This document shows positions 16,660 through 24,661 of a stretch of 64,000 bases of DNA, one piece after another. A program made the position numbers and the translations under genes. Position 1 is the first letter of the stretch. Every line of letters starts with the position of its first letter. The DNA lies in NCBI GenBank assembly GCA_002371265.1, contig DFGT01000003.1, forward strand, positions 1-64,000, written 5' to 3'. Origin of the DNA: Bacteroidales bacterium UBA3743 (GTDB lineage: Bacteria > Bacteroidota > Bacteroidia > Bacteroidales > Paludibacteraceae). The notes under the pieces were generated by a model. The model saw only the letters and a list, made by a program, of their open reading frames with translations, made no database searches and was not told the origin of the DNA.

Positions 16660-18671
16660 GTTATCCGAAATACGCTAAACGAAGAACTCCAATAGATGCA
16701 TTGACTGGCATAAAATCTTCGTTGTCAAATCTTCGTCAAGTAATATCATTGACATACCTTTTGTTTGTAGTAAATGGACGTAAGAGTTTTATTGATTATT
16801 GTATTTCCATTGATAGTAAGACCTTGACAATAAAGAAAGATTTGCTTTCTGCAATTAGCAATTATCTTTCTCCTAATTCAATTGATGAGAGTGTTATCAA
16901 TGAAAATCCATTGGTAAAGAATCAATATGAACCTTTGTATGTGGGTATGACATTGCTATTCAGATTGGGCAATTTGAAAATGAAAGGAAAACAAAATACT
17001 GCAGAGAGAACTGGCGGCTTGAGATTTCCTAAACAAATTTATTTTGCGTCAAATATGTTTGTTTTGGATTTGATATTGAGTGGATTCTCTGAAGAAGATC
17101 TCAAAAAATCTTTATGTGAATGGTTAAATAATCAAAAAGCATCTAACAAGGATTTTGAATATAAAGTTTGTGCATTTTTGTCGGTATGTACCGCATTTAC
17201 TCAATTTAAGGTTAGGAATAATGATGGAGAAGAAATATTTTTCCAAACAGAAGGGATTTTCCAATCAATAAGTGAAGGTGGAAATGATGTTACTATTGAC
17301 GATGGCAAAGAAAATGTTGGCCCAACTCGTATTTATAAAAATGTAATTCGTGAAGAACTTGAGCCATGGATTAAACAATCTAGCCATGGATTGTATTTTG
17401 CGGAGTCAGATAATATTACAGCTCAAGAATTTTCTCAAATTTTATCAACAACACTTGATATTTGTAATGTAAAAGATGATTCTATAATAAAAGCCGATAT
17501 TCCTCAAGAAGAACCCTCTACCACACATCCCCTTCTCCCTCTCCAGCAAATCTTCTATGGGGCACCTGGCACTGGAAAGTCATTTTCAATCAAGAGTGTG
17601 ATAGCAGAACACATGAGCATCGATGTTGACCAGGTCGATATGGAAGCTGATAATATTTTTCGCACCACATTTCATCCAGACTACGACTATGCTCAGTTTG
17701 TGGGATGCTATAAGCCAACTAAAGAGAAGAATGGGGATATCGCTTATGACTTTGTCCCTCAAGTGTTTGTCAATGCTTTGGCTGAGGCTTATGGCGGAGT
17801 ACAACCAGCTAAATCTTCTTCAAATACGTCTGCTACTACAGGACAAGTGGCTAATAGTGAATCTAAAGAAGATGATTTAAATGAGGAAGATACAGTAGTA
17901 GAACAAATTGTTGAAAGTGAAGTCGAAACACAGGCCGTCAAACCTGTTTATCTTGTGATTGAGGAGATTAATCGTGGTAACTGTGCACAGATTTTTGGAG
18001 ATATCTTCCAATTGTTGGATAGAGATGCTAATGGAGTCTCGGAATATTCAATAAGTGTGGATTGTGATTTGAGAGAGTATTTGGAGAAAAACAGCCCCAA
18101 TGCGATTAAAAACGGTAAAATCAAACTCCCTTCCAACTTCAATATTATCGCCACTATGAATACTTCTGACCAATCTCTTTTCCCGATGGATTCGGCTTTT
18201 AAGAGAAGATGGGAATGGGTGCATGTGCCTATCAAAAATCAGAATTTTGATAAGGATGGCAATCAGGTTCATTTCAAAATTGTTGTAGAAAAGGGCAAGT
18301 ATGAATATGATTGGAATGAATTCCAAAATGCAGTAAATATTGAAATCCAGAATAAAACTCATTCTGAAGACAAACAGATGGGAGACTATTTTATTAAGAA
18401 AAATGTCACTTTGAATGAGTTTGTCAATAAGGTAATGTTTTATTTGTGGAATGACATCTGCAAGGAGAATTATCATACAGAGGATAATTTCTTCCGTACA
18501 GAAGATGAGAGTACAGAAGAAGAAACGGAGTTCTCTTTTGGAGAAATGATGGCAGATAAAGTCAATAAGATTAACGGGTTCATGCGTAAATTGAAAGTCA
18601 AGAATTTGATTGAGACATCCGAATCCACTGATGCTTCTGATGTTTCAACTCCAGAATCTTCAGCAGATTAA
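16656..18671 (+). CDS. McrB-like AAA+ restriction subunit (LlaJI R1-like)
   Basis: 671 residues. The N-terminal ~290 residues are of unknown fold and probably recognise DNA. A McrB-type AAA+ domain follows: Walker A GAPGTGKS (302-309), Walker B with the McrB signature EEINRGN (436-442), sensor 1 IATMNTSDQS (~500) and arginine-finger region SAFKRRWEW (~515). A Ser/Glu-rich insert lies between Walker A and B (~385-425). McrB GTPases translocate and activate a McrC-like nuclease, here the next gene, which starts on the last base of this stop codon. Order and content resemble LlaJI-type systems. Confidence 0.88.
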   Translation: MSYPKYAKRRTPIDALTGIKSSLSNLRQVISLTYLLFVVNGRKSFIDYCISIDSKTLTIKKDLLSAISNYLSPNSIDESVINENPLVKNQYEPLYVGMTLLFRLGNLKMKGKQNTAERTGGLRFPKQIYFASNMFVLDLILSGFSEEDLKKSLCEWLNNQKASNKDFEYKVCAFLSVCTAFTQFKVRNNDGEEIFFQTEGIFQSISEGGNDVTIDDGKENVGPTRIYKNVIREELEPWIKQSSHGLYFAESDNITAQEFSQILSTTLDICNVKDDSIIKADIPQEEPSTTHPLLPLQQIFYGAPGTGKSFSIKSVIAEHMSIDVDQVDMEADNIFRTTFHPDYDYAQFVGCYKPTKEKNGDIAYDFVPQVFVNALAEAYGGVQPAKSSSNTSATTGQVANSESKEDDLNEEDTVVEQIVESEVETQAVKPVYLVIEEINRGNCAQIFGDIFQLLDRDANGVSEYSISVDCDLREYLEKNSPNAIKNGKIKLPSNFNIIATMNTSDQSLFPMDSAFKRRWEWVHVPIKNQNFDKDGNQVHFKIVVEKGKYEYDWNEFQNAVNIEIQNKTHSEDKQMGDYFIKKNVTLNEFVNKVMFYLWNDICKENYHTEDNFFRTEDESTEEETEFSFGEMMADKVNKINGFMRKLKVKNLIETSESTDASDVSTPESSAD

Positions 18672-21010
18672 TGAAACTTTTTTTTGAAACATACACATAT
18701 AAGATTGAAGATGTGTGTCAGGCTCTGCATGTCACACAAGATGATCTGTTGTCTTGTTTCTCAGAGTCGTTACGAAATGTTGATTCTGAAAATATTTCGT
18801 TTTCTTGCGTCGGATATTTTTATTCTCCTATTATCAAAGATAGTGTCTTTATAATGCCAAAGGTGTTTCTTAATGAAAACTCCCCCAAAAAAGGAGAAAC
18901 TCGCGTCTTTGCAAACGGAATACATAATGGATACCTTCCCAAGAATGTGATTGATGTCCGATTTGGAGAAAAATGTATACTCGGTAAAGAAGATTGCGGT
19001 TTCATCATGAGTGCCTCTGTTTGGCTTTATCAATCCATTAAGAGATATGCCGAGCAAAAAGGAGGTCAAGATAATGTGATTCCTGAAGATTTACAACGAG
19101 TCGTCACGACACCGGGAGAATCGTCTGAAACTTTATTGGACACTATTGTCACACTCATTAAATTTTATCACGACCATAGGTCGTTGTTTACTTTTATTGC
19201 TGTGAATAAACAAGGCGGATCAAATAGAGTGAATTGGAGAAAAACAATCAGTACACAAACAGCTTTCCTTCAAAAAGGAAAACCAATATATACGACATTT
19301 GTAAACAGACAAAAGACAATAAATTTTGAAGAGGATGTGATAGTTATGTTCCTTTCTGTCATGCACTATCTTCAAAATACATACTATTTTGGAACAATAG
19401 ACAAGTCTGGATACGAACTTTATCGTTCACAAGATATTCAACGGCTTATTGATACTGGTAAGGGAGTTCGTGTGATGAAAAACATGACACGCAAATATTA
19501 TGTGGACGATCTTGTGCAGTTGTGCAAACTATTACGTTTGTTCTTTGAGCAGGCGTATGAAGTGTCAACAAAACGTCATACGCCTGAAATGACGGTGGTG
19601 AAGAAGTATGAGAATGTATTTGAGAGTATGGTTGATGCTTTGATTGGTGACGACTTGCCTAAAGCATTGAAACATCTAAAAAATCAAAGAGACGGAAAAA
19701 CCATAGACCATATTTATCAGGATCTCTCGCTAATCCATAACGATAACCAAATGAATATTTACTATATCGGAGACAGTAAATATTATAAAGAGTCGACTCA
19801 GTTAGGAACTAATTCCGTCGCAAAACAGTTCACATACGCAAAGAATGTCATCCAATATTGTATTAATATTTTCAATAAGGGTGTTGACAGTAGATACCAG
19901 AAAGAAGAAGAGAACATAAAGAAAAATTTTGCTTATAGAGATGATTTGACGGAAGGGTACAACATCACTCCAAATTTCTTTATTCACGGAAGAATTACCC
20001 CGGAAATGTTGGCGGATAAAAGCAAGTCTTTTTCTGTGAATGGGCTTAAATATGATTCTGTAGATCATAGTATGGTCAATTTCCATTTTCCTAACAGACT
20101 ATTTGATAGAGATACCTTGATTCTGCAAACCTACGATATTAATTTTTTATATGTCCTTTCCAATTATGTAAGTAGAAGAGACAATAAAACAGTGAGGAAA
20201 TATATTAGGTCTGAATTTCGTAAAAATATTATAAAGTATATAGACGATCATTATAATATCTATCGATTTCTGGAATTCTATGATGAAGAGTCTATAAAAG
20301 AATTCATAGATGAGAATTTTAGACAGGTGATAGGAAAGGTTTATTCTATTGAGACCGGAGATGGGTATTGTTTGATGTTGGCTCTTGAAAAAAATAACAA
20401 AGATCAATCTTTGGTTGTCTCTGACAATTCTCTAGCAATAAGAGGAAAGCAATATAAGTTGACACAGTTTAAACTGGACGATGGCAAATATCCCGAAACT
20501 TTCAAATGGTTTATTTCCGGATCGATTAATGACACAATGAAATATAGTACTTATCTGCCTTTGTTTGATATTCAGGCTGCTTGTGGAGATTTCTCTTATC
20601 AATCAGATACAGGATTTAAATGTTGGATTAATGCTTCTGATTACAACAGAAAATTAAACGAAGATATGTTTGTTGTCAAGGCAATTGGTGATTCTATGAA
20701 TCCAAAAATCAATGATGGAGATTATTGTATATTTAAGAAATATGGTCCTGATAGAGTTATAGGATCAAGAGAAGGAGAAATAGTGTTGGTTGAGAAATAT
20801 GATTCTATCACAGAAACTAATTATGTAATTAAAGAATATCATCATGAAGGTAAAGGCACTGATGATGAAAAAATTATTTTGCATTCGTTGAATAATAAAT
20901 ACAAAGACATTGAATTGGCGGATCAGTATGACCTAAATGATTCAATATCAGTGAAAGGCATTTTTGTTGGAACAATAAAATGTCCGTTGACATCTTCTAA
21001 TGAAATATAA
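18671..21010 (+). CDS. Restriction nuclease subunit (LlaJI R2/McrC-like) fused to an S24 LexA/UmuD-type domain
   Basis: 779 residues. The nuclease core is IYQDLSL (Asp351) followed by YYIGDSKYYK (Asp368, Lys370), the D...(D/E)xK pattern of McrC/LlaJI R2 subunits, then an aromatic helix. The C-terminal ~145 residues are an S24 serine-protease fold: a potential cleavage site AACG (Cys638-Gly639), the nucleophile motif GDSMNPKINDGD (Ser675) and a general-base Lys721 in YVIKEY. Spacing 638-675-721 is close to UmuD and LexA. The partner is the McrB-like protein upstream. Family knowledge predicts autocleavage; that it controls restriction is inference. Confidence 0.82.
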   Translation: MKLFFETYTYKIEDVCQALHVTQDDLLSCFSESLRNVDSENISFSCVGYFYSPIIKDSVFIMPKVFLNENSPKKGETRVFANGIHNGYLPKNVIDVRFGEKCILGKEDCGFIMSASVWLYQSIKRYAEQKGGQDNVIPEDLQRVVTTPGESSETLLDTIVTLIKFYHDHRSLFTFIAVNKQGGSNRVNWRKTISTQTAFLQKGKPIYTTFVNRQKTINFEEDVIVMFLSVMHYLQNTYYFGTIDKSGYELYRSQDIQRLIDTGKGVRVMKNMTRKYYVDDLVQLCKLLRLFFEQAYEVSTKRHTPEMTVVKKYENVFESMVDALIGDDLPKALKHLKNQRDGKTIDHIYQDLSLIHNDNQMNIYYIGDSKYYKESTQLGTNSVAKQFTYAKNVIQYCINIFNKGVDSRYQKEEENIKKNFAYRDDLTEGYNITPNFFIHGRITPEMLADKSKSFSVNGLKYDSVDHSMVNFHFPNRLFDRDTLILQTYDINFLYVLSNYVSRRDNKTVRKYIRSEFRKNIIKYIDDHYNIYRFLEFYDEESIKEFIDENFRQVIGKVYSIETGDGYCLMLALEKNNKDQSLVVSDNSLAIRGKQYKLTQFKLDDGKYPETFKWFISGSINDTMKYSTYLPLFDIQAACGDFSYQSDTGFKCWINASDYNRKLNEDMFVVKAIGDSMNPKINDGDYCIFKKYGPDRVIGSREGEIVLVEKYDSITETNYVIKEYHHEGKGTDDEKIILHSLNNKYKDIELADQYDLNDSISVKGIFVGTIKCPLTSSNEI

Positions 21011-21242
21011 ATTGCTGTCTATTCGTTAATTTTTTTGCTTTGTCCTATTTTATGACTGATTCCCCGTCTGAAAGACGCTGCCGAGCAAAGCGAGAGTAAC
21101 CCGTGACGAAGTCTCGGGATGATATGACGATGATACAAGCTTTGCCTGAAAGGCAATACAATAAGTACTGCTTCCCGTCTCTTTATCTCATAAAAATCGT
21201 AGACTTTCTCTTAAATCTCTGAGATTCTGTGTTTGTTCTATA

Positions 21243-21310
21243 TATGCTCGCCTTCGGCTCGCACTAGAGCGGAAGGGTTAGGGCGTTCCGCCCTTAACAA
21301 TCCTCATTTT
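21243..21310 (-). repeat. MITE-like half element, copy 2
   Basis: Reverse orientation: GCTCGCCTTCGGCTCGC, then GGGCGTTCCGCCCTTAACAA and TCCTC. Same hairpins as 6781-6842. Confidence 0.75.
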
Positions 21311-21410
21311 TTAGTTGCAGGATGAGATTCTATGGCAAAATATTTTATAAGCTCAAACAACTTCTAGTAATTCTGATTTTTTATTTGATTAAACGACTAT
21401 ATACTTAGAC

Positions 21411-21449
21411 TTTTTGAACGAACATTCAATTTTTTTTGAACGAACATTC
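21411..21449 (+). promoter_or_regulatory. Tandem operator-like repeats upstream of GH3 gene
   Basis: TTTTTGAACGAACATTC occurs at 21411-21427 and again at 21433-21449, exactly 22 bp apart (two helical turns). The first copy has flanking dyad TTGAA...TTCAA. TAATTTTG at 21469-21476 is the -7 candidate just downstream. Such paired sites suit a dimeric repressor, possibly of the TetR type (guess). Confidence 0.55.
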
Positions 21450-21517
21450 GTATATTGTAAAAAAGTGTTAATTTTGCCATCTGTAGACAATTAAAGAATT
21501 TAATAAAGGGGTAATAT

Positions 21518-23227
21518 ATGGCAAAATCATTTAACTCAGTACTTGCAAAATTCCTTCTTAGTGTCGCTGGTTCGATAAATAAGAAGAAATTGGTGAAGGC
21601 TTCAATGGACTGTAAGAAGTCGCAGGCTGAAACACTTAGAGCAATTCTAGATTATGCTAAAGATTCCGTCTATGGAAAAGAGCATAATTTTGCTAAGATT
21701 TTGGAGGCTACATCTGATGACGCTCTTTTCGAGGCCTACCGTCAGAATGTCAAACCAAATGATTATGAGGATTTCCGCCCATACGTAGAAAGACATAAAC
21801 ATGGTGAGGAGAATGTCTTATTCCCTGGTAAACCGAAAATGTATGCCACTACTTCGGGTACGACAAGTGAGCCAAAGTGGATTCCTATCACTAACGAATA
21901 CTACAGCAACATCTATTCTAAGATGACTAAGGTGTGGCTATACTCTTTCATCGAGAACCGTCCTGATGTCTTCAATGGTAAGATCGTTTCTATTGTAGGT
22001 AAGGCTATAGAGGGTCAGGCTCCAGATGGCACACTATATGGATCTGTGTCTGGCGTGACTCAGAGAGACTGTCCGGGATTCGTGAAGAAACTTTACACTG
22101 CTCCTGCAGACGTGTTCACAATCGCCGACTACAAGGCTCGCTACTACTGCATCATGCGTTTCGGTATTGAGCAGGATGTCACTCTTATTGTTACTGCCAA
22201 TCCGTCTACAATCGTTGAGATGCAGAACAATGTGAACGAGTTTTTCGATGATTACGTTGATGATATCGAAAAGGGTACAATCAGCTCGAAAATCAATATC
22301 TCAGACGAGCTCCGCCAGAAGATGTTGGCAGAGAAGAATATCAAGCCTAATCCTAAGCGTGCGGCTGAGCTACGTGAGTTGAAGGCTAAATATGGCACAG
22401 TGCTTCCTAAGCACTACTGGCCAAATCTTCAGATTCTTAACACTTGGAAGTGTGGTAACACTCGTATGTATCTCGACAAGTTTAAGAATTCTTTCCCTGA
22501 CTGCTGCTTGCACCAGGAGTTCAGCTACTTCTCATCTGAGTGCCGTGCCGGACTTGTGATGCCAGAGACTAAGGATACAAACGGTACCGTCGTCTTCCCA
22601 CACATGCACTATTTTGAGTTTGTGGAGGAACATGATATTGACAGCGAGAACCCTAAGTTCCTTCAGCTACACGAACTTGAGTTTGGCAAGAAATATTGTC
22701 CATATGTGACTACATGGGCAGGACTTTACCGTTATACAATGAGCGACCTTCTTGAGGTAGATGGAAAGTTCAACTCTATCCCTACTCTTCATATGATTCA
22801 GAAGATCAATGGTATCGTCACTATGACGGGAGAGAAACTTCACGAGCGTCAGTTTATCTCGGCTGTTGAGGACGCATCGAAGTCTACAGGCAAGAAACTT
22901 AAGTTCTATATCGGATTTGCTGATTTGGAAATTTCTGCATATCACTTCTATTATGAGTTTGAGGATCAGAATATCACTCAGGCAGAGGCAGATGAGTTCA
23001 ACAAACTTGTAGACGAGAATTTGAAGAAGGTCAACATCGAGTATGAGGCTAAGAGAGCGTCATTCCGTGTGAAGGATCCTATCGCACACATCCTTGTAGA
23101 GAATTCATTCGAGAAGTTCAAGGCTCGTTGTATCGACGAGGGAGCAAGAGACGGACAGTTCAAGCTTAACATCCTGCTTCAGGATGAGAACCGTCATGCC
23201 AAGTTCAAGGATCTTGTAAAGAAATAA
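21518..23227 (+). CDS. GH3 family acyl-adenylate synthetase
   Basis: 569 residues, full length. The ATP-binding loop TTSGTTSEPKWIP lies near residue 110; a QEFSYFSSECR segment, YFEFVEEHD, TWAGLYRYTMSDLLEV and TMTGEKLHE follow, as in plant and bacterial GH3 enzymes, which join carboxylic acids to amino acids through an acyl-AMP. The bacterial substrate is unknown. The gene has its own promoter region with two repeated operator-like sites and a terminator after it, so it is separately regulated. Confidence 0.9.
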   Translation: MAKSFNSVLAKFLLSVAGSINKKKLVKASMDCKKSQAETLRAILDYAKDSVYGKEHNFAKILEATSDDALFEAYRQNVKPNDYEDFRPYVERHKHGEENVLFPGKPKMYATTSGTTSEPKWIPITNEYYSNIYSKMTKVWLYSFIENRPDVFNGKIVSIVGKAIEGQAPDGTLYGSVSGVTQRDCPGFVKKLYTAPADVFTIADYKARYYCIMRFGIEQDVTLIVTANPSTIVEMQNNVNEFFDDYVDDIEKGTISSKINISDELRQKMLAEKNIKPNPKRAAELRELKAKYGTVLPKHYWPNLQILNTWKCGNTRMYLDKFKNSFPDCCLHQEFSYFSSECRAGLVMPETKDTNGTVVFPHMHYFEFVEEHDIDSENPKFLQLHELEFGKKYCPYVTTWAGLYRYTMSDLLEVDGKFNSIPTLHMIQKINGIVTMTGEKLHERQFISAVEDASKSTGKKLKFYIGFADLEISAYHFYYEFEDQNITQAEADEFNKLVDENLKKVNIEYEAKRASFRVKDPIAHILVENSFEKFKARCIDEGARDGQFKLNILLQDENRHAKFKDLVKK

Positions 23228-23249
23228 TAAGTAATTAAGGTATATTTAG

Positions 23250-23279
23250 AAAGGACGCAAGCCACACTTGCGTTCTTTC
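23250..23279 (+). terminator. Terminator after GH3 gene
   Basis: AAAGGACGCAAG, 5-nt loop, CTTGCGTTCTTT. Confidence 0.75.
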
Positions 23280-23293
23280 TTCATCATAAAGCA

Positions 23294-23965
23294 ATGACTT
23301 TAGACAATATCAAAGCAGTTATATTTGATGTCGACGGTACACTCTACACCGGAGGAATCGCAAAACATCTGATTTTAGGTGATATATGGAGGTGCATGTG
23401 GGCTTTGAGAGAAAGGCAGACAAGAAAGGCGATGAAGAGTCGTGACTACATGACTGCCGACAATTATTATAATACCTTTTTCTCTACGTTGTCGCAAAAG
23501 ACAGGCAAAGAGGAGAGTGTAATGAGAGATTGGTATTTCAATCGCTACATGCCGTTGATGGTCAGACAGATCGGCAAGTATTGTAAGCCCCGCCCACAGA
23601 TAAATGAGGTGTTGGAGTCGTTGCGACAGAAAGGAATACGTCTTCTCGTCTATTCCGACTATACAAGGTCGAAAGAGAAAATCGAGTCGTTAGGCATAGA
23701 CAGCTCGGTGTTTGAGAAATTCTATTGCGCTGAAGAATTCGGAGCATTAAAACCACAGACACGTCCGTTTGCGCAGATATGTCAGGAGAATGGATTAGAA
23801 TTGGCATCGACGCTGATGGTAGGCGACAAAGTAGATTCTGATGGAGGAGCTTTAGCCGCTGGTTTGCAATTCACTTGTATTGATGGCAAGAATTGTAAAG
23901 ATGTCGACAGAAGCAAGTACGACATTGTATCTTGGAATGAATTTGTGAACATTTGTAAGAAATAA
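23294..23965 (+). CDS. HAD-superfamily hydrolase
   Basis: 223 residues. The motifs are: I FDVDGT (Asp12 nucleophile, Asp14), II LVYSDYT, III Lys in GALKPQTRPF, and IV VGDKVDSDG. An alpha-helical cap lies between motifs I and II. This is a subfamily IA phosphatase-like enzyme; small phosphorylated metabolites are the expected substrates, but the exact one cannot be told. Confidence 0.88.
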   Translation: MTLDNIKAVIFDVDGTLYTGGIAKHLILGDIWRCMWALRERQTRKAMKSRDYMTADNYYNTFFSTLSQKTGKEESVMRDWYFNRYMPLMVRQIGKYCKPRPQINEVLESLRQKGIRLLVYSDYTRSKEKIESLGIDSSVFEKFYCAEEFGALKPQTRPFAQICQENGLELASTLMVGDKVDSDGGALAAGLQFTCIDGKNCKDVDRSKYDIVSWNEFVNICKK

Positions 23966-23975
23966 GATTAGATGT

Positions 23976-24031
23976 AGAGACGCACGGTCGTGCGTCTCTT
24001 TTTTTTACGGTCGTGCGTCTCTTTTTTATTT
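23976..24031 (+). terminator. Terminator with duplicated 3' arm
   Basis: AGAGACGCAC-GGTC-GTGCGTCTCT followed by T8, then ACGGTCGTGCGTCTC and T6 again: the 3' arm and T-run are copied in tandem. Confidence 0.85.
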
Positions 24032-24104
24032 GAAGACAGAGGAACAGATGACATTTCCACATAGAATTATTATTACTCCTTTTTGCTAAAAATATAGTTT
24101 CTTT

Positions 24105-24135
24105 TTTGCAGTTTATGTAAAAAAATGTATATTTG
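24105..24135 (+). promoter_or_regulatory. Promoter of rimP-nusA-infB operon
   Basis: TTTG (24105-24108), 19 bp, TATATTTG (24128-24135): a full match to the Bacteroidota housekeeping promoter. Confidence 0.7.
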
Positions 24136-24145
24136 CATTTGGAAT

Positions 24146-24181
24146 GAGGAGGGGAGCGAATTGTTCTCCTTCGTTTTTTTA
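24146..24181 (+). promoter_or_regulatory. Attenuator-like hairpin in rimP leader
   Basis: GGGGAG, loop, CTCC with flanking pairing, followed by CGTTTTTTT ending 3 nt before the rimP start. It looks like an intrinsic terminator placed inside the leader and could down-regulate the operon, perhaps through NusA. Confidence 0.5.
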
Positions 24182-24183
24182 AT

Positions 24184-24654
24184 ATGATGATAGATAAACA
24201 AGAACTTACACAAGCGATCAACGAATTTATTGACGGAACAAGCCTTTTTCTTGTAGAGGTTAAGGTAAGTCCTGCTAATGAGATTGTTGTTACAATTGAT
24301 AGCGAAGACTCTATAGATATCGACACTTGCGTCTCACTTTCACGCCATATAGAATCCAAGTTCGACCGCGAACAGGAAGATTATGAGTTGGAAGTAGGCT
24401 CTGCTGGTTTGAGTTCTCCATTTGTGGTGCTTCGCCAATATAAGAAATATATTGGAAAGGAAGTAGAAGTGCTTACAAAAGCAGGACAGAAGCTTGTAGG
24501 AGTATTGAAGAGTGCTGAAGAGGATGAATTTACAGTGGTTGTGACTGTGAAGGAAAAGCCAGAAGGAGCGAAGAGAAAAGTCGATGTGGAGAAAGAGTAC
24601 TCGTTCAAGTATGATGAAGTAAAATATACGAAATATTCAATTAGATTCAAATAA
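24184..24654 (+). CDS. rimP: Ribosome maturation factor RimP
   Basis: 156 residues. The N-terminal alpha/beta domain includes LVEVKVSPANEIVVTIDSED and DTCVSLSRHIESKFD; EVGSAGLSSPF is the RimP hallmark; the C-terminal SH3-like domain follows (IGKEVEVLTKAG). RimP binds free 30S subunits and helps late assembly. Two ATGs in tandem (24184 and 24187) are possible starts. First gene of rimP-nusA-infB; nusA begins 7 bp later. Confidence 0.95.
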   Translation: MMIDKQELTQAINEFIDGTSLFLVEVKVSPANEIVVTIDSEDSIDIDTCVSLSRHIESKFDREQEDYELEVGSAGLSSPFVVLRQYKKYIGKEVEVLTKAGQKLVGVLKSAEEDEFTVVVTVKEKPEGAKRKVDVEKEYSFKYDEVKYTKYSIRFK

Positions 24655-24661
24655 TATTATT

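Larger units (their letters stand above)
21011..21517. other. Intergenic region with repeat element and GH3 promoter region
   Basis: No gene seen. Contains a MITE-like half element (21243-21310) preceded by a stretch (CTCATAAAAATCGTAG, 21188 onward) that recurs near 63921, then two operator-like direct repeats and a -7 box for the GH3 gene. Confidence 0.6.
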
